NCBI GenBank assembly: GCA_965200895.1
Contig: CBDAVM010000002.1
Coordinates: forward strand, 496,001 to 560,000
Direction of reading: 5' to 3'
DNA length: 64,000 nucleotides
Source of the DNA: WTFV01 sp965200895
GTDB taxonomy: Bacteria; Acidobacteriota; Vicinamibacteria; Vicinamibacterales; UBA8438
In this document: positions 38,567 through 46,426 of the stretch, in pieces
How the letters are laid out: each line of letters opens with the position of its first letter
Numbering within the stretch: the first letter of the stretch is position 1
Position numbers and translations under genes: made by a program
The notes under the pieces: model-generated
What the model was told of the DNA's origin: nothing
Databases searched by the model: none
What the model saw: only the letters and a program-made list of their open reading frames with translations

Positions 38567-38869
38567 CTACGGCGCAGACTCCCGGGGCTGGTCCGCGGGC
38601 GCCGGCAGGATCTTCTCGACCTCCTGGTGGGGCCGCGGAATCACGTGCACGGAGACGAGCTCTCCGACTCGGCGGGCCGCTGCCGCACCCGCGTCGGTCG
38701 CTGCCTTGACCGCGCCGACGTCACCGCGCACCAGTACCGTCACGTAGCCTGCGCCGATGTACTCCTTGCCGATCAGGAGCACGTTCGCCGCCTTGACCAT
38801 CGCGTCGGCGGCCTCGATGGAACCGACAAGGCCCTTGGTCTCGACCATGCCGAGCGCTTCGAGTGTCAT
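38567..38869 (-). CDS. bacterial microcompartment hexameric shell protein (BMC-H, PduA/EutM/CcmK type)
   Basis: 100 residues from the ATG at 38869, with GGAGGAG eleven bases upstream. It is a single Pfam-BMC domain: LEALGMVETKGLVGSIEAAD, then MVKAANVLLIGKEYIGAGYV, TVLVRGDVGAVKAATDAGAA and SVHVIPRPHQEVEKIL. The pore-loop region (KEYIGAGYVTV) and the conserved Lys of ETKG are in place. Six copies form the flat hexamers that tile microcompartment facets. The gene precedes the aldehyde dehydrogenase gene on the same strand by 120 bp, consistent with a two-gene operon. No pentamer (BMC-P/EutN), tandem-domain BMC-T, PduL, alcohol dehydrogenase or signature enzyme gene lies in the window, so the rest of the shell must be encoded elsewhere. 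Confidence 0.93.
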   Translation of the reverse strand: MTLEALGMVETKGLVGSIEAADAMVKAANVLLIGKEYIGAGYVTVLVRGDVGAVKAATDAGAAAARRVGELVSVHVIPRPHQEVEKILPAPADQPRESAP

Positions 38870-38959
38870 GCGGTTGGTCACTCCTCCGGCCATCCATGAT
38901 GTGACGGATAATCGACCGGGAACGGCCGGCAGGCTAGCATATTGTCGGAGATGCCCGCA

Positions 38960-39062
38960 ACACGCCGGCATGCGCTGCATGCGGTCATGCGGTGGGCGCG
39001 CGATGGGCTACGTGAATACGCATGGCGGAGAGTTTTATTACGTGCTGACACGCCGGCATGCG
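38960..39062. repeat. pair of 15-bp direct repeats in the shell-protein/lipoprotein divergent region
   Basis: ACACGCCGGCATGCG occurs at 38960-38974 and again at 39048-39062, 88 bp apart start to start. One copy lies about 90 bp upstream of the shell-protein ATG and the other about 80 bp upstream of the lipoprotein ATG. Each contains GCCGGC and GCATGC palindromic cores. They could be binding sites for a regulator of both divergent genes; chance repetition in GC-rich DNA is the alternative. Confidence 0.4.
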
Positions 39063-39104
39063 TCGGATGCGCGATCGACGCTGCGTCGGCGGGCGGCGTG
39101 AAGA

Positions 39105-39134
39105 TTGCCCGGGAAGCTCTCGATACGCTAGGAT
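39105..39134 (+). promoter_or_regulatory. candidate promoter for the lipoprotein gene (TTGCCC-N18-TAGGAT)
   Basis: TTGCCC at 39105-39110 and TAGGAT at 39129-39134, with an 18-bp spacer. The ATG at 39142 follows seven bases after the -10, which would give a leaderless or nearly leaderless mRNA. Confidence 0.4.
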
Positions 39135-39141
39135 GCCGCGG

Positions 39142-40023
39142 ATGCGCGGGTCCTGCTTGTACGCACCGGGAGTGATGGCCGTCGTCGTATGCGCGATGAT
39201 TGCGTTCGGCTGCGCGGAGGCTCCGTCGCCGGTAGCGGCCATCACCCTGGGAGTGGATCGGTTCGCCGTACCGCTCGGCGCGCCCCTCCACCTGCAATTC
39301 CGTTTCGTCGTCGCCCCCGACCTCGAGCAGGGACCGACCGAGGACTACCGGGTGTTCGTACACTTTCTGGATGACCGTGAGGATGTGCTCTGGACCGAGG
39401 ATCACGACCCACCGGTGCCGACGTCGGAATGGAAACCGGGGCAGTCCATAGAGTATGAACGGCGCGTGACGATTCCGATGTATCCCTACATCGGCGAGGC
39501 GGTCATAGCCGCAGGCCTCTATTCGGTCGTCGACGGGGACCGCGTTCCTCTCGCGGGAGCGGATCTCGGCCAGTCCGCCTACCGCGTGGCGAGCATCCGG
39601 CTCGAGCCGCAGCACGAGAGCAGTTTCATCGCGTATGGCGAGGGATGGCACCCGGCGGAGTTCAGCAGCGACGGACGGCGGCAATGGCGCTGGACGACCG
39701 ACCGGGGCGTTGTTTCGTTCAGGAATCCGAACCGTGACTCGAGGCTCGTTCTGGAGTTCGACGGCCGTCCGGACATGTTCGAGTCCGCACCACGGCTGTC
39801 GCTCGTGATCGGCGACCGGATGCTGCACGAACTGGAGGTGGATACGAACGAGGTGAAATACCTCGTCGAGGAGATTCCTGCAACCGATCTGGGAACCGGG
39901 GACTTCGTGGAACTGGAGTTGCGAATCGATCGGACCTTCACACCCGCGAACGTCGACGGTCAGGCGCAGGACGCCCGGGAGCTCGGCGTTCGCGTCTTCT
40001 ACATGTACTTCGAGCCGCTGTAG
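39142..40023 (+). CDS. putative lipoprotein of unknown function
   Basis: 293 residues from the ATG at 39142; an ATG at 39133 is also in frame. The N-terminus is a lipoprotein-type signal (PGVMAVVVCAMIAFGC) with a lipidation Cys at position 24, although the lipobox (AFGC) is not ideal. The remainder is beta-rich: LHLQFRFVVAPDLEQGPTED, FVHFLDDREDVLWTEDHDPP, YPYIGEAVIAAGLYSVVDG, then a second domain with FRNPNRDSRLVLEFDGRP and a closing VFYMYFEPL. I do not recognise a named family. It is the first gene of the plus-strand run leading to the GspE/F-PilMNO cluster, 63 bp before the lytic transglycosylase gene, so it may be a pilotin-like or structural envelope component (inference). Confidence 0.6.
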   Translation: MRGSCLYAPGVMAVVVCAMIAFGCAEAPSPVAAITLGVDRFAVPLGAPLHLQFRFVVAPDLEQGPTEDYRVFVHFLDDREDVLWTEDHDPPVPTSEWKPGQSIEYERRVTIPMYPYIGEAVIAAGLYSVVDGDRVPLAGADLGQSAYRVASIRLEPQHESSFIAYGEGWHPAEFSSDGRRQWRWTTDRGVVSFRNPNRDSRLVLEFDGRPDMFESAPRLSLVIGDRMLHELEVDTNEVKYLVEEIPATDLGTGDFVELELRIDRTFTPANVDGQAQDARELGVRVFYMYFEPL

Positions 40024-40086
40024 CCGAGGCGGCCGATTCGAAGCCGGATCCCCCTGGACAAACGCACGACCGGTTCGGGGGGCGGC

Positions 40087-40842
40087 GTGTCGACTGTGGG
40101 CTGGAAAATCATGTTGCTGAAACGTGGACTGATTCTCTGCTGGGCGGCACTGATGCTGACTTTCGCCTGGGCGCCGGTCGTCTTCATCACCGTCGATGGA
40201 CCGGATGTTGCCCGGGACAGGTTGATGTCTCTCCGCGATCTCGACTATCTCGGGGCATCGGTCCTGCCGGCGTCGCGGCTCAATGCCACCGTCTTTCTCG
40301 AGCCGCGGATGGTTCCGGCCCCGGAGCCCGAGCCGGTCGAGTTGCACGGTACCCCCGCGGGCGGCGGGCGGGAACGCGACGCATCGGCAGGCGCTTCCCG
40401 GAATGTGCGGTCGTGGCGACTGCCGTCGGTGCTGTCGGCGCGACCGTACGCACGTCTGGTGGAGCAGGCCGCGGATCGACACGGCGTCGACCCGCGTCTT
40501 GTGCACGCCTTGATCGAAGTGGAGTCCGGCTACCGCGCCGATGCGGTCTCGGCTGCCGGCGCGATGGGGCTGTTGCAGTTGATGCCGATCACCGCGAAGC
40601 GCTACGGGGTCGCCGACCCGCTGGATCCGGAAGCCAACATAGAAGCCGGCACACGCCATCTGCGGGCGCTGCTCGACGAGTTCGGTCCCCTCTTCACCCT
40701 GGATGCGCTGGCCGCGTACCACGCCGGCGAATCGGTCGTCCGGCAGCACGGCGGCATCCCACCCTATCCGCAGACTCGCAGGTTCGTGCGCCGGGTCCTG
40801 AACGTGCTGCTGTCGCAGACCGGCTGGAGCGGTGGCGACTGA
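40087..40842 (+). CDS. membrane-anchored lytic transglycosylase (SLT domain)
   Basis: 251 residues from the GTG at 40087; an ATG at 40111 lies closer to the hydrophobic segment (LILCWAALMLTFAWAPVVFI) and is an equal candidate. After a Pro/Glu-rich linker, the SLT domain covers residues about 120-240: ARLVEQAADRHGVDPRLVHA, LIEVESGYRADAVSAAGAMG (catalytic Glu in EVESGY), LLQLMPITAKRYGV, NIEAGTRHLRALLDEF and ALAAYHAGESVV. It cleaves the glycan backbone of peptidoglycan to anhydro-muropeptides. It ends 11 bp before gspF, suggesting that it opens the cell wall for the secretion or pilus apparatus encoded downstream. A housekeeping role cannot be excluded. Confidence 0.87.
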   Translation: MSTVGWKIMLLKRGLILCWAALMLTFAWAPVVFITVDGPDVARDRLMSLRDLDYLGASVLPASRLNATVFLEPRMVPAPEPEPVELHGTPAGGGRERDASAGASRNVRSWRLPSVLSARPYARLVEQAADRHGVDPRLVHALIEVESGYRADAVSAAGAMGLLQLMPITAKRYGVADPLDPEANIEAGTRHLRALLDEFGPLFTLDALAAYHAGESVVRQHGGIPPYPQTRRFVRRVLNVLLSQTGWSGGD

Positions 40843-40853
40843 CCGATGCACCG

Positions 40854-42065
40854 ATGGAGTTTCGCTGCCGCCTCGGAACCGCTTCCGGTGAGATTCTGGA
40901 GTGTGTCCGTGTTGCGGACGACGAGGTCAGCCTGCGGCAGGAACTGGAGAAGGACGGGCTCTTTCTCCTGTCGTTCCGGCAACGAGGTGGATTCGGCTGG
41001 TCGAGCGTCTCGCTGCCGAGGAAACGGCGGCCGGGCGAGCGGGAGTTCACGGTCTTCAACCAGGAGTTGGCCGCCCTCCTCAAGGCCGGAATGCCGCTGC
41101 TGCAATCGCTCGACATCCTTCGCCAGCGAACCGAGCAGCCGGTGCTCAGGACGGTCCTCGACGATGTCCACGAGCAGGTGCGGGGCGGGACGTCACTCTC
41201 CGATGCATTCGCCAGCCACGACGATCTCTTTCCCGGGGTGTACACCGCCTCGCTCCTGGCCGGTGAGAAGAGTGGCAATCTGGAAGAGACGCTTCGCCGC
41301 TACGTCAGCTACGCCAAGGTCATCGCCGGCGTGCGTCGGCGAACGTTGTCGGCGCTGATCTATCCGGCCATCCTGCTGGCGTTGTCCGGCGTCGTGGTCG
41401 CCATCATCCTGGTGCGGGTCGTGCCGGAGTTCACCAACTTCTACAACTCGATGGGCGCAACGCTGCCGTTCGCCACGCGCCTGCTGACCCGTGTCTCCGC
41501 CGTCATCACCGAGTTCTTCTGGCTGATCGTGCTGGCGGCGGCGGCCGCCGCGGCCGGTGCGACATGGGTCCGGGGCCGTCAGCCGGCCCGCGGCGCGCAG
41601 CTCGATCGCCTGCTGCTGCGGCTGCCGTTCATCGGCGATGTGGCCACCCGTTTCTCGACGTCACAACTGGCGCGAACGCTGGCCACCCTGCTCGGTGGGG
41701 GGATTCCGCTGGTCAAGGCCCTCGACGTCACGGCGCGCTCGGTCGGCAACCGTTGCGTCTCGCGCCATGTCGAGCGCATCGCGCGCGAGGTGCGCGAGGG
41801 CCGGGCGCTCTCCGCGTCGATGCATGCGCGCGGGCTGTTTCCGCCGGTGGCCGTGAAGATGGTCGAGGTCGGGGAATCGACAGGGGCGCTGCAGGACATG
41901 CTGAACGCGGCGGCCGATTTCTTCGACGAGGAGATCGAGACCACGCTGGGGCGTTTCATGACGCTCATCGAACCGTTGCTGCTGGTGATCATGGGCATCG
42001 TGATCGCCGCCTTGCTTCTGGCGCTGTACTGGCCGCTGCTGCAACTCGGCGCCATCGTTTCATGA
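40854..42065 (+). CDS. gspF: type II secretion / type IV pilus inner-membrane platform protein GspF/PilC
   Basis: 403 residues, the standard length. Two GspF domains are visible (QELAALLKAGMPLLQSLDIL near residue 70, and QLARTLATLLGGGIPLVKAL near 270), each followed by a transmembrane helix (LIYPAILLALSGVVVAIILV; LLLVIMGIVIAALLLALYWP). The ATG at 40854 follows the transglycosylase stop by 11 bp, and the stop overlaps the gspE start by four bases. It anchors the assembly ATPase at the inner membrane. The N-terminal sequence begins MEFRCRLGTASGE, close to other acidobacterial GspF proteins as I remember them. Confidence 0.92.
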   Translation: MEFRCRLGTASGEILECVRVADDEVSLRQELEKDGLFLLSFRQRGGFGWSSVSLPRKRRPGEREFTVFNQELAALLKAGMPLLQSLDILRQRTEQPVLRTVLDDVHEQVRGGTSLSDAFASHDDLFPGVYTASLLAGEKSGNLEETLRRYVSYAKVIAGVRRRTLSALIYPAILLALSGVVVAIILVRVVPEFTNFYNSMGATLPFATRLLTRVSAVITEFFWLIVLAAAAAAAGATWVRGRQPARGAQLDRLLLRLPFIGDVATRFSTSQLARTLATLLGGGIPLVKALDVTARSVGNRCVSRHVERIAREVREGRALSASMHARGLFPPVAVKMVEVGESTGALQDMLNAAADFFDEEIETTLGRFMTLIEPLLLVIMGIVIAALLLALYWPLLQLGAIVS

Positions 42066-43726
42066 GCGACGCTCACACGCCGGCGGCCGCATCCGTGGAC
42101 GCGGGGCGCAACGCCGCGGGCCGTGGACCGGCCGCGCCGCATGACGCCGCCGCGGAGGTCGCGCGTGCGCGCGCCCTTGCCGAACGGTACCGCCTGGAGT
42201 ACGTCGACATGGAACGGTACTACGTCGACCAGGATCTCCTCCGTTCGATTCCCGCCGACCTGATGCTGCGCTATCGCTTCGTACCCAGACGACGCACGGG
42301 CGAGGCGCTCGAGATCATCGTGTCGGATCCGACCGATCTGCCGATGATCGACGATGTCGCGCTGCTGCTCGGGGCGCCGGTGACCGTGACCGTCGGGACG
42401 CCGTCCGCCATCGAGTCGATCCTCACGCGGAGCGAGAGCTCGCAGCGGGTACTCGACGAAGCCACCGAGAGCTTCCAGTTGCAGCTCCTGCGGGACGAGG
42501 ACGCCGGTGAGGACAGCCTGACCGTCGAGCGCCTCACCAGTGACATCAGTCCGGTCATCAAGCTGGTCGACTCGATGATCTACACGGCCATCCAGCGGCG
42601 GGCCAGCGACATCCATGTCGAGACGCAGGACGACGCCCTGCACGTGAAGTACCGCATCGACGGCGTGCTGCAGACGGCGATGCGGCCGATCGACAGGCAG
42701 TTCCACAGTGCGGTCCTCTCCCGCATCAAGGTGATGGCCGAGCTCGACATCGCCGAGAAGCGCGTGCCGCAGGACGGCCGCTTCAAGCTGAGGATGCCCG
42801 GCAAGAGCATCGACTTTCGCGTGTCGATCATGCCCAGCATTCACGGCGAGGACGCGGTCATCCGCATCCTCGACAAGGAGTCGATCAGCGAGCAGTTCCG
42901 GGAGCTGCGGCTCGACATCCTCGGGTTCCCCGCCGACGAGCTGAAGCACTTCCGCCGCGCCATCGCCGAGCCGTACGGCATGGTGCTGGTGACCGGCCCG
43001 ACGGGCAGCGGCAAGACCACGACGCTCTACGCCGCCCTCGCCGAGATCGCTTCCGCGGAGGACAAGATCGTCACCATCGAGGACCCGGTCGAGTACCAGC
43101 TCAAGGGAATCACGCAGATCCCCATCAACGAGCGCAAGGGGCTGACGTTCGCCCGCGGCCTGCGGTCGATCCTGCGCCACGATCCGGACAAGATCATGGT
43201 GGGGGAGATCCGCGATCCGGAGACGGCCCAGATTGCGATTCAGTCCGCACTGACGGGGCATCTGGTCTTCACCACGGTGCACGCGAACAACGTGATCGAC
43301 GTGCTCGGGCGGTTCCTGAACATGGGTGTCGAGGCGTACCAGTTCGTCTCCGCCCTCAACTGCGTCCTGGCCCAACGCCTGGTCCGCACGATCTGTCGGG
43401 AGTGCCGGCATCCGGTGACCATCGGGGAAGAGGAGCTGCGCGAGGCGAAGATCGACCCGGCGGTCGCGGCCCGGCACATCTTCCATGCGGGAGGCGGGTG
43501 TATCGAATGCGGCGGAACCGGTTATCGGGGCCGGACCGCGATCTGCGAGCTCCTCGATCTGACCGACCACATTCGGGAGCTGATCCTCGACCGGCGGTCC
43601 ACGTCCGAGATCAAGCAGGCGGCGCGCAGTGCCGGGATGCGCTTCCTCCGCGAGTCCGCGGTCGAACAGGTGCTGCAGGGACGGACGACGCTGCACGAAA
43701 TCAACAAGGTCACCTTCGTTGCCTAG
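42062..43726 (+). CDS. gspE: GspE/PilB-type assembly ATPase
   Basis: 554 residues, starting with the ATG of an ATGA overlap with gspF. An N-terminal MshEN-like domain (about residues 30-140) precedes the catalytic part. Motifs include SDIHVETQDDALHVKYRIDG (Asp box), the Walker A VTGPTGSGKTTTLYAAL, and the degenerate Walker B with LRSILRHDPDKIMVGEIRDP. A His box, LTGHLVFTTVHANN, and a tetracysteine zinc motif (CRECRHP, CIECGGTGYRGR) are also present. All catalytic features are intact. It powers pseudopilus or pilus extension from the cytoplasmic face. GspE and PilB are hard to separate by eye; the absence of PilT nearby favours the secretion-type reading. Confidence 0.93.
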   Translation: MSDAHTPAAASVDAGRNAAGRGPAAPHDAAAEVARARALAERYRLEYVDMERYYVDQDLLRSIPADLMLRYRFVPRRRTGEALEIIVSDPTDLPMIDDVALLLGAPVTVTVGTPSAIESILTRSESSQRVLDEATESFQLQLLRDEDAGEDSLTVERLTSDISPVIKLVDSMIYTAIQRRASDIHVETQDDALHVKYRIDGVLQTAMRPIDRQFHSAVLSRIKVMAELDIAEKRVPQDGRFKLRMPGKSIDFRVSIMPSIHGEDAVIRILDKESISEQFRELRLDILGFPADELKHFRRAIAEPYGMVLVTGPTGSGKTTTLYAALAEIASAEDKIVTIEDPVEYQLKGITQIPINERKGLTFARGLRSILRHDPDKIMVGEIRDPETAQIAIQSALTGHLVFTTVHANNVIDVLGRFLNMGVEAYQFVSALNCVLAQRLVRTICRECRHPVTIGEEELREAKIDPAVAARHIFHAGGGCIECGGTGYRGRTAICELLDLTDHIRELILDRRSTSEIKQAARSAGMRFLRESAVEQVLQGRTTLHEINKVTFVA

Positions 43727-44696
43727 GCCGCCGCACGACGTGCTGCGCTCGCTGTTGACGACGCCCGGTCCGAGTGTGGCGGTGTCCATCGAGCCGGAGC
43801 AGGTGATCGCGGTGCAGGTCGAGTCGCGCCGGCAGGAGGTGACGGTGCGCAGCCATGCGCGGGCGGTGCTGCCGGCGGGTGCCGTCACACCGACCCTGCA
43901 GGGCCCGAATCTGGCGGACCCGCCGGCGGTGGCGGAAGCCGTCGACGACGTACTGGGACAGCTTCCGCGCCGCCCGCGCCGGGTCGCGCTGCTGTTGCCG
44001 GACGGCGCCGCGAAGGTGTCGATGGTGCGGTTCACCACGGTGCCCGCCCGCGCGGCGGACCTCGAGGGGATGATTCGCTGGCAGGTCCGCAAGACTGTGC
44101 CCTTCAACGTGGAGGAGGCGCAGGTCGACTGGAGCCGGGGCCGGCTGACGGCTGCCGGCGAACAGGAGTTCGTGGTGGTCCTGGCGCGACGCGCGGTGGT
44201 CGAGGAGTACGAGCAGGTCTGTACGGCCGCCGGGACCCACGCCGGCCTGGTCGATCTGCTGGGCTTCAGTCTGCTGGATGCGGCCCTGGCGCGCGGTGTG
44301 GGCGACGGCGGGGCGGACTGGCTGCTCGTGCACATCGGGACCGGCTCCAGTACCCTGGCCGTCGTTCGGGGCCGGCACCCGCTGCTGTTCCGGACGGTCA
44401 CGACCGATGGCGAAGCGTTGGGCGACCTCGTCCACCAGACTGCGATGTACTACGAGGATCGTCTCGGAGGCAACGGCTTCTCGTGCGCACTCGTCGCCGG
44501 CGGCGGTGCGACGCCGGACGGCGCTGCCGCCATCCGGCGCGTCATCGAGAATCGGCTCGCCGTCGCGGTCGAACCGATGGCGGCGCGCATTGCGCCGCTG
44601 GTGCCCGAGCCGGACGGGCTCGACCTGGCCGCCCTGGACGGACTGGCGGCGCCCGTCGGGGTCCTGCTGCGGGAATCCGGGCCGCGATCGACGTGA
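43719..44696 (+). CDS. pilM: PilM-like actin-fold assembly protein (GspL cytoplasmic-domain equivalent)
   Basis: About 325 residues from a TTG at 43719 that overlaps the gspE end by eight bases and has AAGG nine bases upstream; a GTG at 43740 is the alternative. Actin-like ATPase features are VAVSIEPEQVIAVQVES near the start, MIRWQVRKTVPFNVEEAQVD (the PilM signature), VVVLARRAVVEEYEQVC, and LLVHIGTGSSTLAVVRGRHP for nucleotide binding. PilM sits on the cytoplasmic side and binds the PilN tail. Order pilM-pilN-pilO directly after gspE matches split-GspL/GspM systems common in Acidobacteria and Deltaproteobacteria. Confidence 0.85.
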   Translation: MPRPPHDVLRSLLTTPGPSVAVSIEPEQVIAVQVESRRQEVTVRSHARAVLPAGAVTPTLQGPNLADPPAVAEAVDDVLGQLPRRPRRVALLLPDGAAKVSMVRFTTVPARAADLEGMIRWQVRKTVPFNVEEAQVDWSRGRLTAAGEQEFVVVLARRAVVEEYEQVCTAAGTHAGLVDLLGFSLLDAALARGVGDGGADWLLVHIGTGSSTLAVVRGRHPLLFRTVTTDGEALGDLVHQTAMYYEDRLGGNGFSCALVAGGGATPDGAAAIRRVIENRLAVAVEPMAARIAPLVPEPDGLDLAALDGLAAPVGVLLRESGPRST

Positions 44697-44707
44697 CAGG
44701 GCAGAGA

Positions 44708-45292
44708 ATGAACCTGGCCACGCGTCCGTTCTACAACGACCGCGCCGTTCACCTGGTACTGGGGGGCGTCGGCCTGACGGTGGTCGCAGTGCTCGTGCTG
44801 GGCGGCATGCGTCTCGCGGAGCTGTCGCGCACGCACCGCGCGCTGACCCTGCGGGCCGAGGCCCTGGAACGCGAAGCCGCATCCGTTGCCACGCGGACGG
44901 CACGCTACGAGCGGGAGACACCCGCGGACGCGCTGGCGTCCCTGCATGTCGCGGCCGAGGAGACCAACCGGCTCATCGAGCGGAGGCTGTTTTCCTGGTC
45001 CGCCCTCCTGAACGTCATCGAGCGGACCCTGCCGTCCGACGTGATGCTCACGGCCGTGCGTCCGGATGCGGACGAACAGGGGACGAGCGTCGATCTGACC
45101 GTGATCGGCCGCACCGTGGCGGACATCGAGGAGTTCATCCGCCGACTCGAAGCGAGCGGCGCCGTCGCGGACGTGCTGGCCCGGCAGGGCGAACTCGACG
45201 ACGGGGGCATGTACCGGGCGCGATTGCGCGGGCGTCTGGTGCGCCTCGACGAGACCGGGGACGACGGGCGCGAACCGACGGGGGACAGATGA
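44708..45292 (+). CDS. pilN: PilN-like inner-membrane assembly protein
   Basis: 194 residues from the ATG at 44708 (11 bp after pilM). The start MNLATRPFYNDR contains the short cytoplasmic motif that docks in PilM. One transmembrane helix (LGGVGLTVVAVLVLGGM), a coiled-coil segment and a ferredoxin-like periplasmic domain (VDLTVIGRTVADIEEFIRRL) follow. The closing segment is Asp/Arg-rich. The stop overlaps the pilO start by four bases. This is the expected architecture of PilN or of the periplasmic half of GspL. Confidence 0.85.
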   Translation: MNLATRPFYNDRAVHLVLGGVGLTVVAVLVLGGMRLAELSRTHRALTLRAEALEREAASVATRTARYERETPADALASLHVAAEETNRLIERRLFSWSALLNVIERTLPSDVMLTAVRPDADEQGTSVDLTVIGRTVADIEEFIRRLEASGAVADVLARQGELDDGGMYRARLRGRLVRLDETGDDGREPTGDR

Positions 45293-45888
45293 CCCCGACC
45301 CTGTCCCTCATCCGGCGGGTGGTCTCCGAGAAGCGCCTGTTCGTCGGTCTGGCGGCGGTCGGGGTGCTGGCGGACGCCGGGCTCTACGGCCTTGCCGTCT
45401 ACCCCTGGACCCTCCGGGTGGAGAGTGCGGACCGGCGCGCGACGACGGCGACGGCGAATCTGGAGACCGCGCGGCAGCGCTTCGAGATCGCCCGTCTGGC
45501 GGCTGAGGACAGGAACCGGGCGGAGGCCGAGCTGCGTGCGTTCCGCCACGAGATTCTGCCGGGCGATCTGGCCGGCGCACGCTCACTCACGTTCGCCCGA
45601 CTCGCAGCCCTGGCCGGTGATCACCATCTGGTGATGGAACGACGCGCCTCGGCGCCGGATCGCGAGGAGGGCAGCCGCCTGGCGCGTCTCCAGGTGTCGA
45701 TGTTGCTCAGCGGCGCGTACCGCGACATCCGCCGGTTCATCCATGCGATCGAGACGGCGCCGGCGTTTCTCGTCATCGAGGAGATCGTCCTCAGTCAGGG
45801 CGACGAGACGGAGGCAGGGGAGGTGCTGAGCCTGGGCCTCTCGACCTACTATTGGGACGGCGACGATGAGCAGCGCGACGAGTCGTAG
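45289..45888 (+). CDS. pilO: PilO/GspM-like inner-membrane assembly protein
   Basis: 199 residues from the ATG of an ATGA overlap with pilN. It has one transmembrane helix (LFVGLAAVGVLADAGLYGLA), a coiled coil with Arg/Glu heptads (LETARQRFEIARLAAEDRNR), and a ferredoxin-like domain (LQVSMLLSGAYRDIRRFIHA). It heterodimerises with PilN in characterised systems. Its last codons (DDEQRDES) lie in one copy of a 34-bp sequence that recurs 74 bp later at the start of the first pseudopilin gene. Confidence 0.83.
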   Translation: MTPTLSLIRRVVSEKRLFVGLAAVGVLADAGLYGLAVYPWTLRVESADRRATTATANLETARQRFEIARLAAEDRNRAEAELRAFRHEILPGDLAGARSLTFARLAALAGDHHLVMERRASAPDREEGSRLARLQVSMLLSGAYRDIRRFIHAIETAPAFLVIEEIVLSQGDETEAGEVLSLGLSTYYWDGDDEQRDES

Positions 45889-45971
45889 GGCGGGCGGCGC
45901 GGCAACTCCGGCACGGCCGGCGACGAGGCCCACGCAACGATGAGCAGCGCGACGAGACGCAGGGCGGGCGG
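45864..45971. repeat. 34-bp imperfect direct repeat spanning the pilO end and pseudopilin start
   Basis: Copies at 45864-45897 and 45938-45971 start CGATGAGCAGCGCGACGAG and match at 32 of 34 positions. The offset is 74 bp. The first copy encodes the end of pilO, the second the start of the pseudopilin. The ATG in the first copy (45866) would open the pseudopilin frame but reaches a TGA at 45940, because 74 is not a multiple of three. Confidence 0.8.
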
Positions 45972-46422
45972 GTACTCGTTCATCGAGCTGCTCGTCGTCA
46001 GCGCGATCCTGCTGATCCTCGCATCCGCGGTCGCGCCGCTCGCGCAGGTCACGATGCAGAGGCAGCGCGAGACGGAGCTGCGGCGGGCGCTGCGCGAGAT
46101 GCGCACGGCGATTGATCGCTACAAGGACGCGGTGGACCTCGGGGTCGTCGGGGGCGCGGACATCGAGCCCGGGAACCAGGGTTATCCGCCGAGCCTGGAG
46201 ACGCTGGTGGAGGGCGTCGAGCCGGTCGACGAGAACACGGGGAGCGTCCTGCGCTTCCTGCGGCGGATTCCGATCGATCCGATGACGAAGAGCACCGACT
46301 GGGGCCTGCGTTCGTACCAGGACGATCCGGACGCCACACGCTGGGGGGGAAACAACGTGTACGACGTCTACACGAAGTCGCGGGGTACGGCCCTCGACGG
46401 CACGCGTTATCGGGACTGGTGA
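45940..46422 (+). CDS. type II secretion-like pseudopilin (GspG-like)
   Basis: 160 residues from the ATG at 45940. It carries a class III prepilin signal: a short basic leader ending RAGG, cleaved before YSFIELLVVSAILLILASAV, with the conserved Glu5. The helix continues through an amphipathic segment (RQRETELRRALREMRTAIDR). The globular part contains the GspG-type YPPSLETLVEGV region and the ending PMTKSTDWGLRSYQDD, GGNNVYDVYTKS and GTRYRDW. It is the first of three consecutive pseudopilin genes after pilO. Its ribosome site lies in the duplicated 34-bp sequence and is weak. Confidence 0.88.
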   Translation: MSSATRRRAGGYSFIELLVVSAILLILASAVAPLAQVTMQRQRETELRRALREMRTAIDRYKDAVDLGVVGGADIEPGNQGYPPSLETLVEGVEPVDENTGSVLRFLRRIPIDPMTKSTDWGLRSYQDDPDATRWGGNNVYDVYTKSRGTALDGTRYRDW

Positions 46423-46426
46423 CGCG

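Noticed and set aside
38942..39175. A 77-codon ORF between the shell-protein and lipoprotein genes
   Set aside because: No ribosome site and no recognisable motif; it lies over repeats and the likely promoter and overlaps the lipoprotein start in another frame.
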